A DNA stretch of 64,000 nt, taken from positions 21,522-85,521 of the forward strand of contig JAWKLG010000029.1 of NCBI GenBank assembly GCA_041392845.1. The letters are read 5' to 3'. Positions within the stretch are counted from its first letter, which is position 1; each line of letters opens with the position of its first letter. Positions 1-8,245 of the stretch are shown here, piece after piece. Below the pieces are notes generated by a model. The model saw only the letters and a list, made by a program, of their open reading frames with translations. It was not told where the DNA came from and ran no database searches. Position numbers and translations under genes: made by a program. Source of the DNA: JAGQWW01 sp041392845. GTDB taxonomy: Bacteria > Bacteroidota > Bacteroidia > Chitinophagales > Saprospiraceae.

Positions 1-1
1 A

Positions 2-673
2 TGGTCACCTGTTACAGGTATTGATATGGGAGCAACTACAAGTAGTCCAACCTTTAATCTTGAGGAAACAACCACCTTTACGGTTACCATGTCCAATCAA
101 TACGGTTGTGAAGAAACGATAGAGGTCACAGTAGATGTGGTTGATTTGGGATTAACGGTAGATGTGTCGGCAGAACCGGATTCTCTTTTACCAGGCCAGT
201 CCTCACAGTTGTTGGTAACGGAAAATCCTGGATATTCCTACTTCTGGGAGCCTTCCTTCTCTTTGAATGATAACTCAGTATTCAATCCGATAGCAAGGCC
301 AAATGAGACTACAGAATATACGGTTCAGGTAACAGATGAAAACGGATGTGTAACCAACAGGACAGTTTTGGTGACTGTTTATGACCCTATTTGTGAACCA
401 CCTTATATTTTCCTTCCAAATGCATTCTCTCCAAACAATGATGGGGAAAACGATGTGCTTTATTTGCTTGGAAATTTTGTTGATGAAATCAACCTGGTAA
501 TTTACAACCGTTGGGGTGAAAAAGTATTTGAAACGAATGACCAAAATATCGGCTGGGACGGAACCTATAAAGGAGTTCCATTGAGTCCGGATGTTTATGG
601 TTATTATTTAACTGTAAGGTGTATTAATCAGGAAGAGTATTTCGAAAAAGGGAATATTACACTGATGCGATAA
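2..673 (+). CDS. Secreted T9SS substrate, C-terminal part (CHU_C / type B sorting domain), 5' end outside window
   Basis: The frame is open from base 2, so this is the tail of a longer gene that starts upstream; the ATG at base 26 is internal and should not be used as a start. The visible 223 residues contain Ig/PKD-like beta-sandwich segments (motifs such as TTEYTVQVTDENGC) followed by the gliding-motility-associated C-terminal domain: IFLPNAFSPNNDGENDVL, then NRWGEKVFE, W-DGTYKG and the terminal KGNITLMR. In the Bacteroidota this domain (CHU_C, TIGR04131) directs export through the type IX secretion system and attachment to the cell surface. The other CHU_C protein of the window (50539-55185) ends in nearly the same way (RGDITLMR). 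The function of the missing N-terminal part cannot be told; adhesins and SprB-like surface proteins are the common owners. Confidence 0.9.
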   Translation, partial: WSPVTGIDMGATTSSPTFNLEETTTFTVTMSNQYGCEETIEVTVDVVDLGLTVDVSAEPDSLLPGQSSQLLVTENPGYSYFWEPSFSLNDNSVFNPIARPNETTEYTVQVTDENGCVTNRTVLVTVYDPICEPPYIFLPNAFSPNNDGENDVLYLLGNFVDEINLVIYNRWGEKVFETNDQNIGWDGTYKGVPLSPDVYGYYLTVRCINQEEYFEKGNITLMR

Positions 674-691
674 GATATTTTTAAAAAAATT

Positions 692-730
692 AAAAAAGGG
701 AGGGCCTGTTTTACAGGTTCTCCCTTTTTC
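692..730 (+). terminator. Intrinsic terminator after the CHU_C gene
   Basis: A-rich stretch, then GGGAG/CTCCC outer arms with an inner CCTGT/ACAGG stem and a T5 tail, starting about 19 bases after the stop codon. It separates the secreted-protein gene from the ATP synthase operon. Confidence 0.85.
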
Positions 731-894
731 TTTGCCAATCATTATTCAGGTAAAACGTTGATTTCAGGAATTTTTTTTTGTCGGGATTGTTCCCGCCCAA
801 ATAAGAAGTATATAAGGGCGCCATATCCTTCTAACCCTTTGGTTTTCAATCATTATACCAAGGGAAAGCACCCGTAAAAAATAGCAATTTTAGT

Positions 895-925
895 TTTTGT
901 TTAAAGCCGAATATAGCTACATTTG
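895..925 (+). promoter_or_regulatory. Bacteroidota-type promoter of the ATP synthase operon
   Basis: TTTTG at 895-899 (-33 box) is followed 18 bases later by TACATTTG at 918-925, an exact match to the -7 consensus TAnnTTTG known from Bacteroides and Flavobacterium. The expected transcript start is near 932, leaving a leader of about 40 bases before the atpB ATG at 974. The promoter overlaps an in-frame TTG at 923, which therefore cannot be the atpB start. The preceding 674-894 holds only the terminator above and small hairpins, for example CGGGA-TTGT-TCCCG at 782-795. Confidence 0.75.
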
Positions 926-973
926 CAGCGCTTTTTAAAGCGCCTTCTCAACCGTAAAAAATTTGGTGACCAG

Positions 974-2278
974 ATGCGCAAGATATATTTGACACTTTTA
1001 TGGGTTTTAGGTCTGACCATTTCGATGATGGCACAAGACCATTCAGAGGGTACCCATCATGAAGGGGAAGCTACCCATTCTGAGGCTACAGCAGAGCACG
1101 CTGATCATGGAGATGGCGGACATGCTGATGGTCACGATGTTTGTGGAGATTCACACGGTGGAGAATTCGATCCGGGTGCTACTGCATTCCATCACATTTC
1201 AGACCAGAATATTTTTAATATTGGGCCATTCCATTTGCCTCTTCCTGTAATCGTGTATGTTCCAGGTAGTGGTTTTGAATTCTTTTCTTCTTCAAAATTC
1301 CATGCAGATGCTCACGGTACAGGGGAGTATGCTTACAATGGTTTCGTTTTGTATGAAGGAGTTATCAGAAGAGTGGTTGATGAAGGGTTTCCTGATGGAC
1401 ATGTAGAACTTGGCCACCATAAAATTGGTGCAGTTAAAGAAACTCCTGCTGAAGGCGAGGCACCAAGGAACATTGTATATGTTTGTTACGGCGATCAGAA
1501 ATACAAATGCGACAATAAAAGTACTGCTGATGGTGGAGTGTTTGGAGGAGGCATAACTTCCTTCTACGACTTCTCTATCACCAAGAATGTACTTTCCATG
1601 ATTTTGGTAGTTATATTTTTGTCTTGGATGTTTTTGAGTATTGCAAAGGCGTATAAAAAGAGAGACGGAATGGCGCCAAAGGGAATGCAATCTTTTATTG
1701 AAACTATTTTTGTTTTCATTCAGGATGAGGTTGCAAAACCATTCTTAGGACACAAATGGGAGAAGTTTTTACCATTTCTTCAGGCATTATTCTTTTTTAT
1801 TCTTGGATTGAACCTGTTTGGTCAAATACCATTTCTTGGTGGCTCTAATGTTACCGGAAATATAGGTGTAACCGCTGTTCTGGCAATTTTTGCATTTTTT
1901 GTTACCAATCTAAACGGAAACAAACACTATTGGTCTCATACCTTATGGATGCCCGGAGTGCCGGCACTGTTGAAGGTGATTATCATGACGCCTGTTGAAA
2001 TTCTGGGTTTGTTTATTAAGCCATTAACCCTTGCTCTACGTTTGTTTGCAAACATTACAGCAGGTCACATGGTAATGGTGATTTTCGTCGGACTAATATT
2101 TGTGTTTGGGCAGTCAGGTACTTATGTTGGAACCTCTTATGGTACAGCTATTGGTTCAACCTTGCTTACCATCTTTATGATGTCCATTGAGCTTTTGGTA
2201 GCATTCATTCAGGCATTTGTTTTTACGATTTTGACTGCTTCTTACATTGGTGCTGCAACCGAAGAAGCTCATCATTAA
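974..2278 (+). CDS. atpB: ATP synthase Fo subunit a, with long His-rich periplasmic N-terminus
   Basis: Subunit a of the F1Fo ATP synthase forms the proton half-channels next to the c-ring. The ATG at 974 (434 aa) is preferred because it opens with a signal peptide (KIYLTLLWVLGL, AxA-like end at MMAQ) and because the upstream TTG at 923 lies inside the promoter. About 190 residues then follow before the first core helix (NVLSMILVVIFLSWM), including a His/Asp/Glu-rich stretch around residues 24-60. The core is typical: EKFLPFLQALFFFILGLN, HTLWMPGVP, and helix 4 LTLALRLFANITAGH with the essential arginine (R356), ending in the ELLVAFIQAFVFTIL helix. E. coli AtpB has 271 residues; the excess is the N-terminal extension, which I recall as common in Bacteroidota. 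First gene of atpB-E-F-H-A-G. Confidence 0.95.
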   Translation: MRKIYLTLLWVLGLTISMMAQDHSEGTHHEGEATHSEATAEHADHGDGGHADGHDVCGDSHGGEFDPGATAFHHISDQNIFNIGPFHLPLPVIVYVPGSGFEFFSSSKFHADAHGTGEYAYNGFVLYEGVIRRVVDEGFPDGHVELGHHKIGAVKETPAEGEAPRNIVYVCYGDQKYKCDNKSTADGGVFGGGITSFYDFSITKNVLSMILVVIFLSWMFLSIAKAYKKRDGMAPKGMQSFIETIFVFIQDEVAKPFLGHKWEKFLPFLQALFFFILGLNLFGQIPFLGGSNVTGNIGVTAVLAIFAFFVTNLNGNKHYWSHTLWMPGVPALLKVIIMTPVEILGLFIKPLTLALRLFANITAGHMVMVIFVGLIFVFGQSGTYVGTSYGTAIGSTLLTIFMMSIELLVAFIQAFVFTILTASYIGAATEEAHH

Positions 2279-2352
2279 TATCTTGTTGAAAGTTCGAGCC
2301 AAATGAGGCTCTGTAAATATTAATTTTTTTTAATAACCATAAATTTTTTGAA

Positions 2353-2559
2353 ATGACTGGTTCAATTGCCGCTTTAGGTATTGGTTTAGCAGTTATCGGT
2401 GCTGGTATCGGTATTGGTAACATTGGTACAAAAGCAATGGAAGCCATTGCACGTCAGCCAGAAGCAGTTGGTGACATTCGTTCCAACATGATCTTGATGG
2501 CCGCATTGGTGGAAGGTGCTGCTTTGATTGCAATCGTAATGTCTTATCTAGTTAAGTAA
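2353..2559 (+). CDS. atpE: ATP synthase Fo subunit c
   Basis: A 68-residue hairpin of two helices that oligomerises into the rotor ring. Visible features are the glycine-rich first helix (GAGIGIGNIG), the polar loop ARQPE that contacts the central stalk, and the ion-binding carboxylate E54 in ALVEGAALIA. The positions that mark sodium-binding rings (Gln in helix 1; Ser/Thr right after the glutamate) are Ile and Gly here, so proton coupling is expected. It lies 74 bases after atpB; the gap includes a run of T and no terminator hairpin that I can see. Confidence 0.96.
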   Translation: MTGSIAALGIGLAVIGAGIGIGNIGTKAMEAIARQPEAVGDIRSNMILMAALVEGAALIAIVMSYLVK

Positions 2560-2649
2560 TCAGCAGTTCCAAAATGAATTTGGGTTAGCTACAAAACGGT
2601 TGGTTTTGGGCTAACCCTTATCCTTGAAAAAAATTAAATTTCTATAGCA

Positions 2650-3168
2650 ATGGATTTTATTTTTCTTGCAGATTTCAGTCCTATTAAACCAGATTTTGGT
2701 TTGTTGTTTTGGACAACTATTATTTTTGCTATTTTCTGGCTGATGATTGGGAAAGCAGCTTTCCGTCCAATTGCCAGCGCATTGAAAAAAAGAGAGGATG
2801 ATATCCAGCACTCTTTGGACGAGGCTAAAAGAGCCCGCGAAGAGATTTCAAACTTGAAATCTGAGAATGAAGAGTTGTTGAAATTGGCACAAGAGGAGCG
2901 TGCGAAAATTTTGAAAGAAGCAAAAGAGGCAAAGGACTCAATCATCGCTGAAGCAAAAGAAAGTGCAAAACAAGAAGCGAAAAGAATTGTATCCGATGCT
3001 AAAGAATTGATCGAAAATCAGAAAATGGCTGCCATCGTGGAAATGAAAAACACGGCGGGTAAAATGGCCATTGAGGTTGCTGAAAAGATCCTTAAGAGTG
3101 AGTTGAAGGGTGATGCTGCAAACGAGGATTTTGTTAAGCGCCTTGTTGATGATATCAAATTGAATTAA
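2650..3168 (+). CDS. atpF: ATP synthase Fo subunit b
   Basis: 172 residues. One N-terminal membrane helix (about residues 18-36, LLFWTTIIFAIFWLMIG) is followed by a long charged coiled coil rich in Glu, Lys and Ala, as expected of the peripheral stalk that holds the F1 head still. The conserved start of the helix (PDFGLLFWTTIIF) and the RPI..AL.KRE..I...L..A segment are characteristic. Only one b-type gene is present, so the stalk is probably a homodimer. It lies between atpE and atpH in the usual order. Confidence 0.95.
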   Translation: MDFIFLADFSPIKPDFGLLFWTTIIFAIFWLMIGKAAFRPIASALKKREDDIQHSLDEAKRAREEISNLKSENEELLKLAQEERAKILKEAKEAKDSIIAEAKESAKQEAKRIVSDAKELIENQKMAAIVEMKNTAGKMAIEVAEKILKSELKGDAANEDFVKRLVDDIKLN

Positions 3169-3204
3169 TCATAAGGAGGTTCTTCCATCCTTAATCTTTA
3201 GAAT

Positions 3205-3774
3205 ATGTCAGTAGCAAGAATTGCTTCCAGATATGCAAAATCTCTAATCGACCTGGCTGTCGAGCAAAATAAGCTCGAAAGAATCATGGAAGATGTTCAG
3301 TCCTTTAACCAATTGACTGCTATTAGAGATTTCTATTTGCTTATCAAAAGTCCTATTATTAAAGGCGATAAAAAATGGGCAATCACTCAGGAAATCCTGA
3401 AAGGGAAATTTGATGATTTAACCCTCGCCTTTATTAAAATCCTTATTAATAAAGGAAGAGAAGGACTTTTGCCTGAAATAGGAAAAGAGTTTATCCAGCA
3501 ATACCGCAAAATCAAACACATTTCAATTGTGACCATCAAAACAGCTACCAAGCTTTCTGATGCACAATTGGAGGCTATCAAAGCAAAATTGGTTGCCAGT
3601 TCAGTAACGGATGATAAAGTTGAGATCCTTACTGAGGTAGATCCTGAATTGCTAGGCGGTTTTGTTGTGGAGTTTGATGACAGGCTTTATGATGCCAGTG
3701 TCAAACATCAGCTTCGTAAATTAAAAAAGGACTTCGAGAGTAACTTGTACGTATCTCAGGTTATTTCTCAATAA
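3205..3774 (+). CDS. atpH: ATP synthase F1 subunit delta
   Basis: 189 residues of the OSCP/delta family, which joins the b-stalk to the top of the alpha3beta3 head. The N-terminal helical domain opens with the typical VARIASRYAKSLIDLA, and the C-terminal part has the family's DPELLGGFVVEFDDRLYDASV signature. The gene lies 36 bases after atpF. A perfect Shine-Dalgarno-like AAGGAGGT is found at 3173-3180, but it is 24 bases before the ATG, too far for normal use. Confidence 0.95.
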   Translation: MSVARIASRYAKSLIDLAVEQNKLERIMEDVQSFNQLTAIRDFYLLIKSPIIKGDKKWAITQEILKGKFDDLTLAFIKILINKGREGLLPEIGKEFIQQYRKIKHISIVTIKTATKLSDAQLEAIKAKLVASSVTDDKVEILTEVDPELLGGFVVEFDDRLYDASVKHQLRKLKKDFESNLYVSQVISQ

Positions 3775-3818
3775 TTATTTTTTCGAACTCAATTTTTGAA
3801 TGTCTAAATATTTAAATT

Positions 3819-5420
3819 ATGGTTGACGTAAAACCTGATGAAATATCAGCAATACTAAAGCAGCAACTTTCTGGATTTAGTAGCGCTACCGAACTAGAAG
3901 AAGTGGGTACTGTACTACAAGTAGGTGACGGTATTGCACGTGTTTACGGTTTGAATAATGTTCAGGCAGGAGAGCTCGTAGAATTTGAGACCGGGGTACA
4001 AGCCATCGTATTAAACCTTGAAGAAGACAATGTGGGTGTGGTACTTATGGGACCTGGCGACAATATTCGTGAAGGCTCTACCGTACGTCGTACCGGTAAA
4101 ATTGCTTCAATTGAGGTTGGAGAAGGTATGGTTGGCCGTGTTGTGAATCCGCTTGGAACTCCAATCGATGGAAAAGGTGAGATTGAAGGCAAAAAATACT
4201 CTATGCCTCTTGAGCGTAAAGCTCCTGGCGTAATTTACCGTCGTCCGGTTTATGAACCCCTACAGACAGGTATCAAAGCCATCGATGCAATGATTCCAAT
4301 TGGTAGAGGACAGCGTGAGTTGATCATTGGTGACCGTCAGACTGGTAAAACTGCAATTGCAATTGACACCATTATCAATCAAAAAGAATTTTACGACAGA
4401 GGTGAGCCTGTTTACTGTATCTATGTAGCATCAGGACAAAAAGCTTCTACTGTAGCAAACGTAGCTGCTACTTTGGAAGAGTATGGTGCAATGGATTATA
4501 CAGTAATTGTTTCAGCATCTGCTTCTGATCCTGCTCCGATTCAGTTCTTTGCTCCTTTTGCAGGTGCATCAATTGGAGAGTTTTTCAGAGATACAGGTCG
4601 TCCTGCATTGATCATTTATGATGATTTGTCTAAGCAGGCGGTTGCATACCGTGAGGTATCCTTGTTGCTTCGTCGCCCTCCGGGACGTGAGGCTTATCCT
4701 GGTGACGTATTCTACCTTCACTCAAGATTATTGGAGCGTGCAGCGAAAGTAATTGAGAATGATGAGATTGCTCGCCAAATGAACGATCTTCCTGAGAGTT
4801 TGAAAGATGCAAAAGATGACAAAGGAAATCCATTGGTTAAAGGTGGAGGTTCTTTGACTGCATTGCCAATCATCGAGACTCAGGCAGGAGACGTTTCAGC
4901 ATATATTCCTACTAACGTAATTTCTATTACAGACGGTCAGATTTTCCTTGAGTCTAACCTTTTCAACGCCGGTATTCGTCCTGCGATCAACGTAGGTATC
5001 TCTGTAAGCCGTGTTGGAGGTTCTGCTCAGATTAAATCCATGAAAAAAGTATCTGGTACTTTGAAATTGGATCAGGCACAGTACCGTGAGTTGGAAGCTT
5101 TTGCAAAATTTGGTTCTGACCTTGACCCGGCTACTATGGCTATCCTTGACAAAGGACAGCGTAACGTGGAAATTCTTAAGCAGCCTCAGTACTCACCAGT
5201 ATCTGTTGAGAAACAAGTTGCTATCATTTATCTGGGTACCAAAGGTTTGTTGAAGGATGTACCTGTTAACAAAGTGAAAGAGTTTGAAGAAGTATTCCTT
5301 ACTACTTTGGAACAACGTAATCCGGAAGTATTGGAAGAATTTAGAAAAGGAGGCTTGTCTGATGAGGCTTTGAATAAAGTTACTCAGCTTGCATCTGAAA
5401 TTTCTTCTCAGTACAAATAA
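3819..5420 (+). CDS. atpA: ATP synthase F1 subunit alpha
   Basis: 533 residues; the non-catalytic nucleotide-binding subunit of the F1 hexamer. Domains in order: N-terminal beta-barrel (VLQVGDGIARVYGL), nucleotide-binding domain with P-loop GDRQTGKT at residues 171-178, the family signature around PAINVGISVSRVGG, and the helical C-terminal domain. The length is slightly above the E. coli protein (513). It lies 44 bases after atpH. The catalytic partner beta (atpD) and epsilon (atpC) are not in this cluster; Bacteroidota usually carry atpD-atpC at a second locus. Confidence 0.97.
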   Translation: MVDVKPDEISAILKQQLSGFSSATELEEVGTVLQVGDGIARVYGLNNVQAGELVEFETGVQAIVLNLEEDNVGVVLMGPGDNIREGSTVRRTGKIASIEVGEGMVGRVVNPLGTPIDGKGEIEGKKYSMPLERKAPGVIYRRPVYEPLQTGIKAIDAMIPIGRGQRELIIGDRQTGKTAIAIDTIINQKEFYDRGEPVYCIYVASGQKASTVANVAATLEEYGAMDYTVIVSASASDPAPIQFFAPFAGASIGEFFRDTGRPALIIYDDLSKQAVAYREVSLLLRRPPGREAYPGDVFYLHSRLLERAAKVIENDEIARQMNDLPESLKDAKDDKGNPLVKGGGSLTALPIIETQAGDVSAYIPTNVISITDGQIFLESNLFNAGIRPAINVGISVSRVGGSAQIKSMKKVSGTLKLDQAQYRELEAFAKFGSDLDPATMAILDKGQRNVEILKQPQYSPVSVEKQVAIIYLGTKGLLKDVPVNKVKEFEEVFLTTLEQRNPEVLEEFRKGGLSDEALNKVTQLASEISSQYK

Positions 5421-5433
5421 TCTATAAAACAGG

Positions 5434-5462
5434 ATGCCGGCGACATTGCCGCCGGCATTTTT
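5434..5462 (+). terminator. Terminator-like hairpin inside the ATP synthase operon (between atpA and atpG)
   Basis: Perfect 9-bp stem ATGCCGGCG / CGCCGGCAT (5434-5442 and 5450-5458) with a 7-base loop and a T5 tail, starting 13 bases after the atpA stop and ending 13 bases before the atpG ATG. The stem is very GC-rich for this genome. It has the form of an intrinsic terminator, so it could lower atpG expression relative to the upstream genes or protect the 3' end of a processed atpA message. Confidence 0.75.
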
Positions 5463-5475
5463 GAATTGATATAAA

Positions 5476-6375
5476 ATGGCTGCAAATTTAAAGGAAGTAA
5501 GGGATAGGATTAAGTCTGTAATCAATACCCAGCAGATTACGAAGGCTATGAAAATGGTTTCTGCTGCAAAATTGAGAAAGGCTCAACAAGCAATTGTACA
5601 ATTGCGCCCCTATGCCGATAAGCAGAACGAAATGCTTAAAAACATTCTTTCCAACCTTGGAGGAGATGTAGACATCTCTTTCGGAAAGGTTAGGGAGGTA
5701 AAAAGTGTTTGTATCGTTGTTGTGACTTCAAGCAGAGGTTTGTGTGGAGCTTTCAATACGAATGTTATCAAAGCTGCCATTGCTTCTATCGAAGGAAAGT
5801 ATGCCGCTCAAAGAGCTGAAGGAAATTTGACAATCGTGCCTATCGGAAAAAAAGGTTTTGATTTTTTCCGTAAGCGATATCCTTCAATTCCAATGAATAG
5901 AGATTACGTAGATCTATTCAATGACCTAAGCTTTGTTAATGTTTCCAAAGCTTCCGATTACCTGATGGATTCTTTCACGGATGGGAAATTTGATGTAGTA
6001 GAAGTTGCCTATGGTAAGTTTAAAAATGCTGCTACACAATTTACCATTACAGAGCAATTCCTTCCAGTAGTGAATGCACCATCTGAAGACGAAAGCAGTC
6101 CTAAAAACAGGGCTGATTACATCTTCGAACCTGATATGGAAAGTTTGTTGGAATATTTGGTTCCAAGTATTCTAAAAACAACTTTTCAAAAATATGTACT
6201 TGATACACATGCTTCAGAGCATGGTGCACGGATGACGGCAATGGATAAGGCTTCTGAAAATGCCAACGAATTGCTAAAAGATCTTAAACTGTCTTATAAT
6301 AAGGCAAGACAGGAAGCGATTACCAATGAAATTCTTGAAATTGTTGGTGGTGCAGCAGCATTAGAAGGAGGATAA
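5476..6375 (+). CDS. atpG: ATP synthase F1 subunit gamma
   Basis: 299 residues; the central rotor shaft. N-terminal helix motif NLKEVRDRIKSVINTQQITKAMKMVSAAKLRKAQ and the C-terminal helix ARMTAMDKASENANELL...YNKARQEAIT...EI are the parts that form the coiled coil; the GLCGAFN motif at about residue 90 marks the Rossmann-like middle domain. Coding begins just after the intra-operon hairpin. It is the last gene of the cluster. Confidence 0.96.
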   Translation: MAANLKEVRDRIKSVINTQQITKAMKMVSAAKLRKAQQAIVQLRPYADKQNEMLKNILSNLGGDVDISFGKVREVKSVCIVVVTSSRGLCGAFNTNVIKAAIASIEGKYAAQRAEGNLTIVPIGKKGFDFFRKRYPSIPMNRDYVDLFNDLSFVNVSKASDYLMDSFTDGKFDVVEVAYGKFKNAATQFTITEQFLPVVNAPSEDESSPKNRADYIFEPDMESLLEYLVPSILKTTFQKYVLDTHASEHGARMTAMDKASENANELLKDLKLSYNKARQEAITNEILEIVGGAAALEGG

Positions 6376-6388
6376 GAATGAAACCAAA

Positions 6389-6465
6389 TACGGAGATTTC
6401 CGTAGTGTCTATAGAATGAGAAAATTGCTCGGGGACCACTTACTTGGCCTTGGGCAATTTTCAGT
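6389..6465 (+). terminator. End of the ATP synthase operon: two hairpins
   Basis: A small perfect hairpin TACGGA-GATT-TCCGTA (6389-6404) is followed by a long one at 6420-6462 whose outer arms GAAAATTGC / GCAATTTTC continue inward through G-U pairs for about 17 bp in total. A loose T-rich stretch (TTTTCAGTTT) follows. This is probably the operon terminator; the rest of the gap to 6523 is AT-rich without other visible signals. Confidence 0.6.
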
Positions 6466-6523
6466 TTAGACCTGTTACCTTTTTAAAAATTCAGAGTCTA
6501 ATTTGACTAAAAACTAACATTAA

Positions 6524-8191
6524 ATGAAATCTATTTTTACAATTTCCAAGGCGCTGTTATTAATGCTGCTCTTAACAAGTACCATGACTTTTGCTCAAAT
6601 GCAGGACACATGGGAAGCAGGTGTTTTTCTAGGAGTTTCTAATTATCAGGGTGATCTGGTTGAAACTACACTTTTTACTCCTCAAGAAACCAATTTTGGT
6701 TTTGGAGTTTCTTTGAAAAAACATTTCAATCCAAATTGGGCGGTTGGACTGGGTTTTAAACATGGTCAACTCTCCGGAGATGATCAGAACTTTAGTGATA
6801 ATGGCAGTAGAGCCAGAAGAAACTTTTCCTTTACTTCTCCAATCAATGAACTCGCTTTAAGATTGGAATGGGATCCATTAGGACACAAGCGTTACAATGA
6901 AGATGGAACCTTTAACAAAAGGTTTACACCTTATCTATTTGTTGGTGCTGGGTTAACATTTTTCAATCCAGAAACTACTTATGGAAATGGAGTTTACCCG
7001 GATCAAGCTTTTGAACAGCGCGTAAATGACGATAAATCTAATGCTGGGGCAACAACTGGAATTGTCACTCCGGTAGGTGCAGGTTTTAGATATGATTTGA
7101 ATCAAAAATGGAACCTTGGATTGGAATTTGGTTACCGTCCGCCATTTACTGATTTATTAGATGGTGTAGCGGTATCGGGTGATCCTGATAACAATGATTG
7201 GTATGTGTTTGGTGGCTTGACCTTAGGATATAAATTTTCTTTTGGAAAAGACTCTGATGGTGATGGCGTTACTGATGCAAAAGATCGTTGTCCGGATGTA
7301 CCAGGTTTAGCTTCATTGGAAGGCTGTCCAGACCGTGATGGCGATGGTGTGGCTGATAAAAAAGATGATTGTCCTGATTTGGCCGGGCCTGCTGATCTTA
7401 AAGGTTGTCCAGATACAGATGGTGATGGAATCGTTGATCCAAAAGATGATTGCCCTCAGGTGGCAGGTGGAATCAAAATGAACGGTTGTCCTGATGCTGA
7501 CGGTGATGGAGTTGTAGATATGGAAGATGCATGTCCAAATCAAGCTGGTATTCGTAGTTTAAATGGTTGTCCAGATAGCGATGGAGACGGTATAACAGAT
7601 GCTGAAGATAAATGTCCAAATGAAGCCGGTGTGAAAATGAATGAAGGTTGTCCGGATTATGATACAGACGGTGATGGTGTTGTGGATAGAATGGATAAAT
7701 GTCCACAAATTCCAGGCCTTGGCAAGTTTGAGGGCTGTCCGGATACAGATGGAGACGGAGTTCAGGACTCTAAAGATAAATGTCCAAATACGGTAGGTTC
7801 TGTATTGAATGGCGGATGTCCTGATATTAAAGAGGAAGATCAGAAAGTTTTGGATTTGGCTGTAAAAAATGTACAGTTCGAAACAAGTCTTTCTGTACTA
7901 AAATCTGGTTCTAAGCCGATTTTGGACCAAGTTGCTGACATTCTTAGCAGATACCCTGATTACAATATCAAAATCAGTGGGTATACTGATAACAGAGGAA
8001 ATGCAGCCGCAAACCAAACCCTTTCTGAAAGCAGAGCTGCAACCTGTGCAAATTACCTTATCTCAAAAGGAATTGACAGAAAGCGCATTGAATACCATGG
8101 GTATGGTCAAACGAATCCTGTAGCATCAAATGATACTGCAGAAGGAAGAAGACAAAACAGAAGAGTTGAGTTTGAATTGGTTCGTAAATAA
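6524..8191 (+). CDS. OmpA-family outer-membrane protein with thrombospondin type 3 repeats
   Basis: 555 residues. Order: signal peptide (to about residue 25, MTFAQ), an N-terminal beta-barrel of the type seen in Bacteroidota OmpA-like proteins (about 26-240), seven calcium-binding TSP3 repeats of the form DxDGDGVxDxxDxCP (about 243-433), and a C-terminal OmpA domain (about 440-555; GYTDNRG, NQTLSESRA, EGRRQNRRVEFE) that binds peptidoglycan diaminopimelate. It likely anchors the outer membrane to the cell wall. The repeats are each 26-29 residues, and their DNA is itself repetitive. It stands alone between two terminators. Confidence 0.93.
   Translation: MKSIFTISKALLLMLLLTSTMTFAQMQDTWEAGVFLGVSNYQGDLVETTLFTPQETNFGFGVSLKKHFNPNWAVGLGFKHGQLSGDDQNFSDNGSRARRNFSFTSPINELALRLEWDPLGHKRYNEDGTFNKRFTPYLFVGAGLTFFNPETTYGNGVYPDQAFEQRVNDDKSNAGATTGIVTPVGAGFRYDLNQKWNLGLEFGYRPPFTDLLDGVAVSGDPDNNDWYVFGGLTLGYKFSFGKDSDGDGVTDAKDRCPDVPGLASLEGCPDRDGDGVADKKDDCPDLAGPADLKGCPDTDGDGIVDPKDDCPQVAGGIKMNGCPDADGDGVVDMEDACPNQAGIRSLNGCPDSDGDGITDAEDKCPNEAGVKMNEGCPDYDTDGDGVVDRMDKCPQIPGLGKFEGCPDTDGDGVQDSKDKCPNTVGSVLNGGCPDIKEEDQKVLDLAVKNVQFETSLSVLKSGSKPILDQVADILSRYPDYNIKISGYTDNRGNAAANQTLSESRAATCANYLISKGIDRKRIEYHGYGQTNPVASNDTAEGRRQNRRVEFELVRK
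7252..7824 (+). repeat. Seven tandem TSP3 coding repeats
   Basis: Seven imperfect units of about 78-87 bases, each encoding DxDGDGxxDxxDxCPxxxG...GCP. The spacing of Asp and Cys codons is conserved while third positions differ, so this is an old protein repeat under selection, not a recent DNA duplication. Confidence 0.85.
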
Positions 8192-8206
8192 ACCAATAGG
8201 AATAGT

Positions 8207-8245
8207 AAAAAAAAGCGTCCTGAGTTATCAGGACGCTTTTTTTTT
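8207..8245. terminator. Bidirectional terminator between the OmpA-like gene and the CBS gene
   Basis: A7-8, then AGCGTCCTGA / TCAGGACGCT with a 4-base loop GTTA, then T8-9. It serves the plus-strand OmpA-like gene and the convergent minus-strand CBS gene, whose stop codon overlaps the T-run. Confidence 0.92.

Noticed and set aside
923..973. TTG at 923 as start of atpB
   Set aside because: It lies inside the TACATTTG promoter element, and the signal peptide begins at the ATG at 974.
7252..7824. Repeated DNA resembling a repeat array
   Set aside because: The period follows codons of TSP3 repeats; there are no equal spacers, so it is not CRISPR or a mobile repeat.
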